A DNA stretch of 40,273 nt. Origin: Nitrolancea sp040255925. Its GTDB lineage: Bacteria > Chloroflexota > Chloroflexia > Thermomicrobiales > Thermomicrobiaceae. This document shows positions 9,251-16,689 of the stretch, in pieces (positions within the stretch are counted from its first letter, which is position 1; every line of letters begins with the position of its first letter). The DNA is taken from contig JBDZVX010000007.1 in NCBI GenBank assembly GCA_040255925.1, positions 1 to 40,273 of the forward strand, read 5' to 3'. The position numbers were made by a program, and so were the translations under genes. The notes under the pieces are model-generated. The model saw nothing but the letters and a program-made list of their open reading frames with translations. It was not told where the DNA came from and searched no databases.

Positions 9251-9316
9251 TCTTGATGAGATCTTGATACTCGAGCGCCACCTCTTGATAACCCCTTGAT
9301 ATCACTCCGCTAGACT
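9251..9316 (+). promoter_or_regulatory. Probable KdpE-activated promoter: four direct half-sites plus -10 box
   Basis: Half-sites TCTTGAT (9251-9257), TCTTGAT (9262-9268), TCTTGAT (9283-9289) and CCTTGAT (9294-9300) form two pairs. Within each pair the spacing is 11 bp; the pairs start 32 bp apart, about three helical turns. A -10-like TAGACT is at 9311-9316, 10 bp after the last half-site, with no separate -35 at normal distance. OmpR/PhoB-family regulators bind such 11-bp direct repeats as tandem dimers and replace the -35 element, with the -10 box 10-11 bp downstream. Assignment to KdpE is an inference from position. Transcription would start near 9323. Confidence 0.7.
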
Positions 9317-9385
9317 GAAAGAAGACGGCGGATGGGTGTCGTCGTCCGGGATATGCCGGCAGACCAGCTGAGGAGCCGGAGATTG

Positions 9386-9751
9386 ATGTCGACCCAGTGC
9401 ATCGTTCTCGCCGAGGATGACGATCAGCTCCGGACAATCCTGGCGCGGACACTCCGGCATCGCGGCCATACCGTTCGTGAAGCCCGGACCGGCGCCGAGG
9501 CACGGGCGCTCCTGGCGGAGGAGCCCGCGGACCTGGTGGTGTTGGATGTGAATCTGCCGGATGAGACCGGCTGGAGCCTCCTCCGCTGGCTCCGCGCTCA
9601 GCGGGTGCCCATGCCACGGGTCATCATCATCACCGCCGCCCGGCCGGCTCGTAGCCGCGTCCTGAATCTCAAGCCGGACGCGGTGCTGACCAAGCCCTTC
9701 CCGGTTGACGCGCTGATCCGCTTAGCGGAACAGAGAAACGGAACTCGCTAA
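9386..9751 (+). CDS. Single-domain response regulator at the head of the kdp operon
   Basis: The 121-aa product is a complete receiver domain without an output domain: acidic pocket EDD (10-12), phospho-acceptor Asp54 in LVVLDVNLPDETGW, Thr in VIIITAA, Lys in LTKPFPV. ATG 9386 is preceded by GAGGAG and GGAG motifs; a longer frame from 9332 would overlap the predicted leader. It is the first gene after the repeat-array promoter and precedes the 31-aa peptide and kdpF without a gap that would suit a terminator. The role could be a phosphate sink, an adaptor acting on the transporter, or a target of the KdpE-partner kinase; sequence does not decide. Confidence 0.88.
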   Translation: MSTQCIVLAEDDDQLRTILARTLRHRGHTVREARTGAEARALLAEEPADLVVLDVNLPDETGWSLLRWLRAQRVPMPRVIIITAARPARSRVLNLKPDAVLTKPFPVDALIRLAEQRNGTR

Positions 9752-9767
9752 TGATTGGAGTCCGCCA

Positions 9768-9863
9768 GTGGGAGATCTGCTTTTCGTGGCCATATTACTC
9801 GGCTTCTTCGCCGCCCTGCTGGGCTACACCTACGCCTGTGAAGGCTTGTCTGGAGGCACGTGA
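9768..9863 (+). CDS. 31-aa membrane peptide encoded just before kdpF
   Basis: GTG at 9768, seven bases after GGAG (9757-9760), opens a 31-aa frame ending TGA 9861-9863. The peptide is one hydrophobic helix, LLFVAILLGFFAALLGYTYA, followed by a short polar tail CEGLSGGT. Small peptides of this shape, ending near a CE/CD pair, occur before kdpF in kdp operons of other high-GC bacteria; this is recalled, not searched. The stop is two bases before the kdpF ATG, so the two are likely coupled. A second KdpF-like subunit or a regulator of KdpFABC is possible. Confidence 0.65.
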   Translation: MGDLLFVAILLGFFAALLGYTYACEGLSGGT

Positions 9864-9865
9864 CG

Positions 9866-9955
9866 ATGAATCCGCAATACGTTCTGGGGGTAGTGCTGAG
9901 CATCGTGGTCCTCGGCTACCTCTTCTACGTCCTGCTCCGGCCGGAGCGATTCTGA
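9866..9955 (+). CDS. kdpF: KdpF, small stabilising subunit of the K+-transporting ATPase
   Basis: The 29-aa frame starts at ATG 9866, ten bases after TGGAGG (9851-9856), and ends TGA 9953-9955. It is a single membrane helix (VLGVVLSIVVLGYLFYVLL) with the characteristic KdpF ending RPERF. KdpF is a lipid-like subunit that stabilises the KdpABC complex. Size, ending and position directly before kdpA make this secure although the frame is short. Confidence 0.88.
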   Translation: MNPQYVLGVVLSIVVLGYLFYVLLRPERF

Positions 9956-10004
9956 CCGGGACCGTTGGGCAGGCCCATTCCCAGGAACTGCCGGAGGACA
10001 ACCT

Positions 10005-11714
10005 ATGACGTTTCCAGGCTGGCTCCAAATCATCGTCTTCTTTTTGGCACTCCTGGCGCTGACCAAGCCGCTCGGCAGCTACATGGCGCGCGTCTTCAAC
10101 GGCGAGCGCACCATCCTTTCACCGGCCCTGATGCCGGTCGAGCGCGGCATCTACCGGATCGCGGGCGTCAACGCGAACGAGGATCAACGCTGGTGGGTCT
10201 ACGCGATCGCGCTGCTCCTCTTCAACCTTGGTGGCGTGTTGCTGCTCTACGTCCTGCAGCGAATCCAGGGATTCCTCCCCTTCAACCCACAAGGCTTCAG
10301 CGGCCTCGCACCCGACCTGGCCTTCAACACTGCCGTGAGCTTCTTAACCAACACTAACTGGCAGTCTTACGGTGGGGAAAGCACGATGAGCTACCTGACA
10401 CAGATGGCCGGGCTCACCGTACAGAACTTCGTCTCGGCCGCCACCGGCATCGCCATCGCGCTGGCCCTGATTCGCGGCTTCGCCCGCCGCCGGGCCGACG
10501 CGATCGGCAACTTCTGGGTCGATCTGGTCCGCGCGACACTCTACGTGCTCCTGCCGCTGGCCACCATCTTCGCGCTGGTCCTGGTCTGGCAAGGGGTACC
10601 GCAAAACCTCAACGCCTATACCGATCTCACGACCCTCCAGGGCACGACCCAGACAATCGCTCAGGGACCGGTGGCCTCGCAGGAGGCGATCAAGCTCCTG
10701 GGCACCAATGGCGGCGGCTTCTTCAACGCCAACTCGGCCCACCCCTTCGAGAACCCAACGCCGTTCACCAACTTCCTGGAAATGCTGGCGATTCTCGCGA
10801 TCGGCGCTGGGCTGACCTACACCTTCGGCCGGATGGTCGGCAATACCCGGCAGGGCTGGGCGCTCTTCGCCGCCATGAGCCTGATCTTCCTCATCGGCGC
10901 CGGCGTGGCCTACTGGGCGGAAGCCCATCCGAATCCGGCACTGACCGGGCTCGGGATCGACCAGGCGTTCGGCAACCTAGAGGGAAAGGAACTCCGCTTT
11001 GGTATCCCAGCCTCATCCCTCTTTGCCATCGTCACGACGAGCGCCTCCTGCGGGGCGGTGAACGCGATGCACGAAAGCTTCACTGCGCTGGGCGGATTGA
11101 TGCCCATGGCCTTCATGCAACTCGGCGAGGTGGTTTACGGCGGGGTTGGAGCCGGTCTCTACGGCATCCTGATCTTCGCGGTCCTGGCTGTCTTCCTGGC
11201 CGGATTGATGGTCGGGCGCACGCCCGAGTTCCTCGGCAAGAAGGTCGAGCCCTACGACATGAAGCTGGTCGCCCTGGCGATTCTGGTCTTCCCGGCCAGC
11301 ATTCTCGTCCTCACCGCGCTGGCATCGGTCACTGGGTGGGGCCTCTCCGGCCTCAACAACGCCGGCCCGCACGGCTTCAGTGAAATGCTCTACGCGTTCA
11401 CCTCCACCACCGCCAACAACGGCTCGGCCTTCGCCGGGCTCTCAGCCAACACCGGCTTCTACAACACCACCCTTGGCTTGGCCATGCTGATCGGCCGGTT
11501 CCTGATTATCGTGCCGGCCCTCGCCCTCGCCGGTTCAATGGCCCGGAAGCCGTCGGTGCCACCCAGCCTCGGAACGTTTCCGACGACAGGACCGATCTGG
11601 GTCGGACTGTTGACCGGAGTGATCGTCATCGTGGGCCTTCTGACCTTTTTCCCAGCCGATGCGCTGGGGCCGATCGCCGAACACTTCCTGGCCGCTACCG
11701 GTCGGCTGTTCTAA
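10005..11714 (+). CDS. kdpA: KdpA, K+-binding channel-like subunit
   Basis: The 569-aa product, about the usual KdpA length, has ten or so membrane helices and the four selectivity-filter regions of the SKT superfamily: TNTNWQSYGGEST, LGTNGGGFFNANSAHPFENP, TTSASCGAVNAMHESF and TTANNGSAFAGL. KdpA selects and binds K+, which KdpB then moves by ATP hydrolysis. GGAGGA stands before the ATG. It is 49 bases after kdpF and 15 before kdpB. Nothing looks broken. Confidence 0.97.
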   Translation: MTFPGWLQIIVFFLALLALTKPLGSYMARVFNGERTILSPALMPVERGIYRIAGVNANEDQRWWVYAIALLLFNLGGVLLLYVLQRIQGFLPFNPQGFSGLAPDLAFNTAVSFLTNTNWQSYGGESTMSYLTQMAGLTVQNFVSAATGIAIALALIRGFARRRADAIGNFWVDLVRATLYVLLPLATIFALVLVWQGVPQNLNAYTDLTTLQGTTQTIAQGPVASQEAIKLLGTNGGGFFNANSAHPFENPTPFTNFLEMLAILAIGAGLTYTFGRMVGNTRQGWALFAAMSLIFLIGAGVAYWAEAHPNPALTGLGIDQAFGNLEGKELRFGIPASSLFAIVTTSASCGAVNAMHESFTALGGLMPMAFMQLGEVVYGGVGAGLYGILIFAVLAVFLAGLMVGRTPEFLGKKVEPYDMKLVALAILVFPASILVLTALASVTGWGLSGLNNAGPHGFSEMLYAFTSTTANNGSAFAGLSANTGFYNTTLGLAMLIGRFLIIVPALALAGSMARKPSVPPSLGTFPTTGPIWVGLLTGVIVIVGLLTFFPADALGPIAEHFLAATGRLF

Positions 11715-11729
11715 CGAGGAGGATGATCG

Positions 11730-13916
11730 ATGCCGGATGACAGCCCCAACTTGAAGATGGCACCGCCGGTCCACACCCGGCCGGAGCGGGATGCCGATCG
11801 GGCTCGTGGCCTGGAACCACCCGGCCGGCGGAGTCCGGAAACTGAGGAGATGAAGCGGACCGCGGCGGCTCGTCACGCTGGTCAGCGCATCATCAGCGGT
11901 CCGCTGGCCCGGCGCGCGCTGATCGACAGTGTCCGAAAACTCGATCCACGCTGGATGATCAAAAGCCCGGTCATGTTCGTCGTCGAGATCGGCAGTGTGT
12001 TGACCACGCTGGTTGCCCTCAAGCAGCTCGTGGTGGGGCCGCGCGATAGCCTGGACTTCGTCCTCCAGATCACGGTCTGGCTCTGGTTTACCGTCCTGTT
12101 TGCGAACTTTGCCGAGGCACTTGCCGAAGCACGCGGCAAAGCCCAGGCCGACACGCTACGCGCCACCCGCAAGGAGACGCCGGCGCGACTGTTCTGCGGT
12201 GGACGGGAAGAGAGCGTTCCCTCCACCGATCTCCGCCGGGGCGATGTTGTCCTGGTCCGGGACGGCGAGATCATACCGAGCGATGGCGAGGTGATCGAAG
12301 GGGTTGCCTACGTCAACGAAGCGGCGATTACCGGCGAGTCCGCGCCGGTGCTGAAGGAGCCGGGAACCGATATTCGCAGCAGCGTTACCGGCGGTACCCA
12401 GGTCGTCTCCGATTGGCTGAAAATCCGCGTTACCGAAGATCCAGGCCATACCTTCCTCGACCGGATGATCGCGCTGGTCGAGGGCGCCGTCCGCCAGAAG
12501 ACGCCGAATGAGATCGCCCTCAGCATCCTGCTCGCGGGCTTGACCATCATCTTCGTCCTGGTCGTTGTGACCCTCGAACCCTTCGCGATCTACGCTGGCG
12601 GGCCGCTCTCGATCGCCGTGCTGATCGCCCTGCTGGTCTGCCTGATCCCGACCACGATCGGCGCGCTCCTCTCGGCGATTGGGATAGCCGGCATGGACCG
12701 GCTGACCCGCTTCAACGTGCTGGCGATGTCGGGACGGGCGGTCGAAGCGGCCGGAGATGTCGACGTCCTGCTGCTCGACAAAACTGGCACGATCACCTAC
12801 GGCAACCGGCTGGCGGCGGAGATCCTGCCGGTTGCCGGCGTCAGTCAAGCGGAGGCAGACCAGGCGGCCCTCTGGTCCTCTCTCGGTGATGAGACCCCGG
12901 AGGGGAAGAGCATCGTCGCGCTGATCCGGATGAACGGGAACGCGGCGCTGCCCGGCGGCAACGGCGCGGAGCCCGAGCTTCCGGCCGGGGCGGAGCTGAT
13001 CCCCTTCAGCGCCGAGACGCGGATGAGCGGACTCCGGCTGGACGGCCATCTCTGGCAAAAGGGAGCAGTCGACGCCGTCTACCGGGCGCTCGGAGAGGAG
13101 CCGGCACCCGGAGTCATCGCGCAAACGGATCGCATTGCCGGCGAAGGCGGAACCCCTCTGGCCGTCAGCCACGACGGCAGCCCGGTTGCGCTGATCTATC
13201 TCAAGGATACGGTCAAACCCGGTCTGCATGAACGGTTCGAGGACTTGCGGCGGATGGGAATCCGAACGGTCATGGTGACCGGTGACAACCCGCTGACGGC
13301 GGCCACGATCGCCAGGGACGCGGGGGTGGATGACTTCATCGCGGAAGCCAAGCCCGAGGACAAGATCGCCCGGATTGCCGCCGAGCAAGAGCAAGGCCAC
13401 CTCGTCGCGATGACCGGCGACGGGACAAACGACGCCCCGGCATTGGCGCAGGCCGACGTCGGTATGGCGATGAACTCCGGCACCGCGGCCGCCAAGGAAG
13501 CCGCCAACATGATCGATCTCGACTCCGACCCGACCAAGCTAATCGAGGTGGTCCGGATCGGGAAACAGCTCCTGATTACACGTGGCGCGATTACGACCTT
13601 TTCGATCGCCAACGACGTCGCCAAGTACTTCGCGATCATCCCGGCCGCGTTCGCGGCAACCTATCCGGCGCTGAACGCCCTCAATATCATGAATCTGGCG
13701 TCACCCCAGAGCGCGATCCTGAGCGCGGTCATCTTCAACGCCTTGATTATCATCGCGCTGATCCCGCTCGCGATGCGCGGCGTCGCCTACCGCGCGATCC
13801 CGGCAGCCGAACTGTTACGGCGCAACATCCTGATTTATGGACTGGGTGGAGTGATCGTGCCGTTCGTTGGAATCAAGCTGATTGACCTGCTGCTGAGCCT
13901 TGTTGGTCTGGCGTGA
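11730..13916 (+). CDS. kdpB: KdpB, P-type ATPase catalytic subunit
   Basis: The 728-aa product carries all P-type ATPase marks: ITGESAPV (the TGES loop, whose Ser is the inhibitory phosphorylation site in E. coli KdpB), DKTGT with phospho-Asp near residue 350, KGAVDA in the nucleotide domain, MVTGDNPLTA, and MTGDGTNDAPAL. LVCLIPTTIGALLSAIG forms the conserved membrane helix 4. It is about 45 residues longer than E. coli KdpB, mostly an N-terminal polar, Arg- and Pro-rich extension before RALIDSVRKLDPRWMIKSPV. AGGAGGA precedes the ATG, so the extension is likely translated. It acts in the inner membrane with KdpA and KdpC. Confidence 0.97.
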   Translation: MPDDSPNLKMAPPVHTRPERDADRARGLEPPGRRSPETEEMKRTAAARHAGQRIISGPLARRALIDSVRKLDPRWMIKSPVMFVVEIGSVLTTLVALKQLVVGPRDSLDFVLQITVWLWFTVLFANFAEALAEARGKAQADTLRATRKETPARLFCGGREESVPSTDLRRGDVVLVRDGEIIPSDGEVIEGVAYVNEAAITGESAPVLKEPGTDIRSSVTGGTQVVSDWLKIRVTEDPGHTFLDRMIALVEGAVRQKTPNEIALSILLAGLTIIFVLVVVTLEPFAIYAGGPLSIAVLIALLVCLIPTTIGALLSAIGIAGMDRLTRFNVLAMSGRAVEAAGDVDVLLLDKTGTITYGNRLAAEILPVAGVSQAEADQAALWSSLGDETPEGKSIVALIRMNGNAALPGGNGAEPELPAGAELIPFSAETRMSGLRLDGHLWQKGAVDAVYRALGEEPAPGVIAQTDRIAGEGGTPLAVSHDGSPVALIYLKDTVKPGLHERFEDLRRMGIRTVMVTGDNPLTAATIARDAGVDDFIAEAKPEDKIARIAAEQEQGHLVAMTGDGTNDAPALAQADVGMAMNSGTAAAKEAANMIDLDSDPTKLIEVVRIGKQLLITRGAITTFSIANDVAKYFAIIPAAFAATYPALNALNIMNLASPQSAILSAVIFNALIIIALIPLAMRGVAYRAIPAAELLRRNILIYGLGGVIVPFVGIKLIDLLLSLVGLA

Positions 13917-13931
13917 GGGGGGTAGGACACG

Positions 13932-14525
13932 ATGATCTCCTCAATCGTTAAGCAGGCACGGCCGGCGATCATGCTCCTGATCGTGCTGACCATCGTGCTC
14001 GGCCTTCTCTACCCGCTCGCGATCACCGGGGTCGCTCAGGCGCTCTTCCCCTATCAGGCGAACGGAAGCGTGATCAAAGACGCCAGCGGCCGGGCGATCG
14101 GCTCGGAGCTGATTGCCCAGAAGTTCACCGATCCGAAGTACTTCTGGCCCCGCCCCTCGGCAGCCGGAGCGCAAGGATATGACGCGACATCCTCCGGCGG
14201 CTCGAACCTCGGGCCGGCCAGCCGGAAGCTGCATGACCTGGCCAGCGAACGGGCGAAGGCCCTGCGCGAGGCGAATGGGCATCCACCGGACGCCCCGGTT
14301 CCCGCAGAACTGGTGACGGCGAGCGGCAGTGGGCTCGATCCGGACATCAGCCCAGCGGCGGCCGAATTCCAGGTTCCGCGGATCGCCAAGGCGCGCGACA
14401 TCCCGGAGGCCCAGGTTCGAGATCTGGTCAAACGCGCGACTGAGGGGCGCACGCTCGGCATCCTGGGTGAACCACGTGTCAATGTACTGAAGCTCAACCT
14501 GGCACTGGACCAGCTTGGAAGGTAA
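13932..14525 (+). CDS. kdpC: KdpC, accessory subunit of the K+-transporting ATPase
   Basis: The 197-aa product has one N-terminal membrane helix (IMLLIVLTIVLGLLYPLAIT) and the KdpC periplasmic domain: GRAIGSELIAQKFTDPKYFW, RPSAAG, SGGSNLGPAS and SGLDPDISPAAAEFQVPRIA. KdpC is thought to raise ATP affinity of KdpB and to hold the complex together. It begins 15 bases after kdpB and ends 5 bases before the KdpD N-half. Confidence 0.96.
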   Translation: MISSIVKQARPAIMLLIVLTIVLGLLYPLAITGVAQALFPYQANGSVIKDASGRAIGSELIAQKFTDPKYFWPRPSAAGAQGYDATSSGGSNLGPASRKLHDLASERAKALREANGHPPDAPVPAELVTASGSGLDPDISPAAAEFQVPRIAKARDIPEAQVRDLVKRATEGRTLGILGEPRVNVLKLNLALDQLGR

Positions 14526-14530
14526 CCAGG

Positions 14531-15715
14531 ATGGATGCCGATCCACGACGTGAACGGATTGACGCGGAGCGGCCGACCGCCGAAGAGATGCTTGAGCGGG
14601 TCCGGCGCGAAGAGACGCAAGCATCCGGGCGCGGGCACCTCCGGGTCTTCTTCGGCGCCGCGCCGGGTGTCGGCAAGACCTACGCTATGCTCGAAGAGGG
14701 TCACCGGCTGCGCGCGGCCGGAAAGGATGTGGTCATTGGCTTTGTCGAGACCTACGGCCGGGCCGAAACCGAAGCGCTCATCCGCGATCTCGAGGTCATC
14801 CCACGCCGCCGGATTCCCTATCATGGTGTCGTACTCGAGGAGATGGACACCGACGCCATCCTGAGACGGCATCCGGAGATCGCGCTTGTCGATGAACTGG
14901 CGCATACCAACGCACCGGGCTCCACCCGTCGCAAGCGCTATGAGGACGTGGAAGCACTACTCGCGGCGGGCATTAATGTTCTCTCGACCGTAAACATCCA
15001 GCATCTGGAAAGCGTCAACGATCTGGTCGAGAGCTTCAGCGGGGTGAAGGTCCGCGAGACGATTCCCGACAAGGTGTTCGACCAGGCCGATATCGAGCTC
15101 GTCGATCTGCCGCCCAGCCTCCTCCGGGAGCGCCTGGCCGCCGGGAAAATCTATCCTCGCCCACAGGCAGAGCGGGCCTTGGAAAACTTCTTCCGAGAAT
15201 CGAATCTGACGGCCCTCCGTGAACTGGCCTTGCGACGGACGGCTGAAGAGGTCGAGGCGACCCTCGAAAGCTACATGCGCGGGGAGCAGGTTCCCCAGCC
15301 CTGGCCGACGATCGAGCGGGTCATGGTCTCGATTGATGATCGGCCGGAGGCCGAGGCGCTTCTCCGCCGGGGCTGGCGCCTGGCGCGGGGAATTCACGCC
15401 GATCTCCTGGCCGTGGCGGTCATCGACCGTCCGGTTGACCAGCTACCGGAGGAACGCCGGAAGGCGCTACTCAATCACCTGGAGCTGGCCGAGGATCTCG
15501 GGGCAACGGCGATTACCGTGATCGATCAGGATGTCGTCAGCGGCCTCACGCGGGTTGCCCAATCGCGAAACGTCACGGACGTGGTCATCGGTCAACTCCC
15601 CAGCTCACGGTGGAAATCGTTCTCCGGCGGGTCAGCGTTCGACCGGCTGGTGCGGCGGCTCCCCGGTGTCGATATCCACGTCGTCTCCCGCTGCTGGCTC
15701 GGTGATCCACCATAG
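14531..15715 (+). CDS. kdpD: KdpD N-terminal half: K+/turgor sensor domain plus universal stress domain, no kinase
   Basis: The 394-aa product equals only the cytoplasmic front of KdpD. A Walker A motif FGAAPGVGKTY lies at residues 41-51, followed by GFVETYGRAETEAL, the Walker-B-like IALVDELAHTNAPGSTRRKRYEDV, and NVLSTVNIQHLESVNDLV. A USP-type domain occupies about 255-390. The membrane helices, GAF and kinase domains are absent; they are encoded at 6885-8447 on the other side of kdpFABC. Free N-halves are known from some cyanobacteria and Deinococcus. The SxS...FTAxY c-di-AMP motif described for Staphylococcus KdpD was not seen. It is the last gene of the operon and presumably works in trans with the kinase half. 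Confidence 0.92.
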   Translation: MDADPRRERIDAERPTAEEMLERVRREETQASGRGHLRVFFGAAPGVGKTYAMLEEGHRLRAAGKDVVIGFVETYGRAETEALIRDLEVIPRRRIPYHGVVLEEMDTDAILRRHPEIALVDELAHTNAPGSTRRKRYEDVEALLAAGINVLSTVNIQHLESVNDLVESFSGVKVRETIPDKVFDQADIELVDLPPSLLRERLAAGKIYPRPQAERALENFFRESNLTALRELALRRTAEEVEATLESYMRGEQVPQPWPTIERVMVSIDDRPEAEALLRRGWRLARGIHADLLAVAVIDRPVDQLPEERRKALLNHLELAEDLGATAITVIDQDVVSGLTRVAQSRNVTDVVIGQLPSSRWKSFSGGSAFDRLVRRLPGVDIHVVSRCWLGDPP

Positions 15716-15759
15716 ATACCGCCGGGGCCGGTCCGAGTACGTGCTCCTGGCTCCCGCCC

Positions 15760-16689
15760 TCAGTGGTCGGGCTCGGCGTTGACGACACCATTCTGGCGAA
15801 TACGCATCAGGAGCAAGGGCCGGTTATAGCGTGACAGCACCTTACCCGCGATACTGCCGGACCAGTACCCTTCGATTCCCGCCCGTCCATGCGTGCTCAT
15901 CATGACCAAATCAGCATCGACTCCGGCGCCCGCCTGAGCCAGCTCCCGCGCGACATCACCCCGCCGAACCTCGACTGAGCACACGTGCGGCAACCGCCGC
16001 TGGAGCGCGTTGAGATAGGCATGCGCTTCCCGTTCTTCGATATCCAGCAGCGCGCTGGTCGCGCCGGGCAGGAAGGTCGCGATGGCGCCGCTCGTACCCG
16101 GCAAGGTACTCAGAGTCGGCACCACCCGGACCAGATGGAGCCGGGCGCCGGTACGAGAGGCGAGCAGCACGGCCATCGGCAGCACCATCTCCGCGTCCGC
16201 GGTACCATCGAGCGGGATCATGATCGTCCGATACCGGAATGCTTCAGGATACCCCTGCTCAGGACGGACCAGGAGCACCGGTTTGGTACTCTGCTGAAGA
16301 ACCTGCTGGGCGATCGAGCCGAAGAGGAAGTCGCGCACGCCGCCCGACCCATGGGTCGCGAGCAGAATCAGATCGGTCTCGAATTCGTCCGCGTGCTCGG
16401 CGATGCTGCGCGCGACATCATCCTCCTCATTCGGATGCACGTGGACATCAACCGGCACCCCGTACCGCGCGTACTGCTTTGCCACCCGGCCGAGATACTC
16501 CGCCGCACTAGACGGGTCATGCAGGTGCGGCTCGCCATGCACAGTCTTGGGGGCACGATGCTCGATGACGTGAAGGAGGGTAACGGCGCATCCACAGACG
16601 GACGCGAGCGCGAAGGCAGGCGGGAGCACCGCCTCGGCCAGGCGGGACCCATCAAGCGGGATGAGCACATGATCGAATTCCTCGATCAC
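15760..16689 (-). CDS. Tandem-domain universal stress protein (UspA family)
   Basis: The 309-aa product holds two USP domains, about 1-150 and 155-300. Each has the ATP-binding Gly/Ser motif: ATHGSGGVRDFLFGSIAQQVL in the first and STHGRAGIEGYWSGSIAGKVL in the second, and the N-terminal strand with Asp (VLIPLDGSRLAEAVLPPA and MIPLDGTADAEMVLPMA). Such proteins bind ATP and respond to stress; the partner is unknown. The start overlaps the stop of the Nramp gene by four bases (ATGA), so the two are translated from one mRNA. This points to a link with metal transport rather than with kdp, which is convergent. Confidence 0.92.
   Translation of the reverse strand: MIEEFDHVLIPLDGSRLAEAVLPPAFALASVCGCAVTLLHVIEHRAPKTVHGEPHLHDPSSAAEYLGRVAKQYARYGVPVDVHVHPNEEDDVARSIAEHADEFETDLILLATHGSGGVRDFLFGSIAQQVLQQSTKPVLLVRPEQGYPEAFRYRTIMIPLDGTADAEMVLPMAVLLASRTGARLHLVRVVPTLSTLPGTSGAIATFLPGATSALLDIEEREAHAYLNALQRRLPHVCSVEVRRGDVARELAQAGAGVDADLVMMSTHGRAGIEGYWSGSIAGKVLSRYNRPLLLMRIRQNGVVNAEPDH

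Noticed and set aside
12156..13400. 414-aa minus-strand open frame inside kdpB
   Set aside because: Shadow of kdpB, which has all P-type motifs.
14531..15715. c-di-AMP motif in the USP part of the KdpD sensor half
   Set aside because: The SxS...FTAxY pattern known from Staphylococcus KdpD is not visible.
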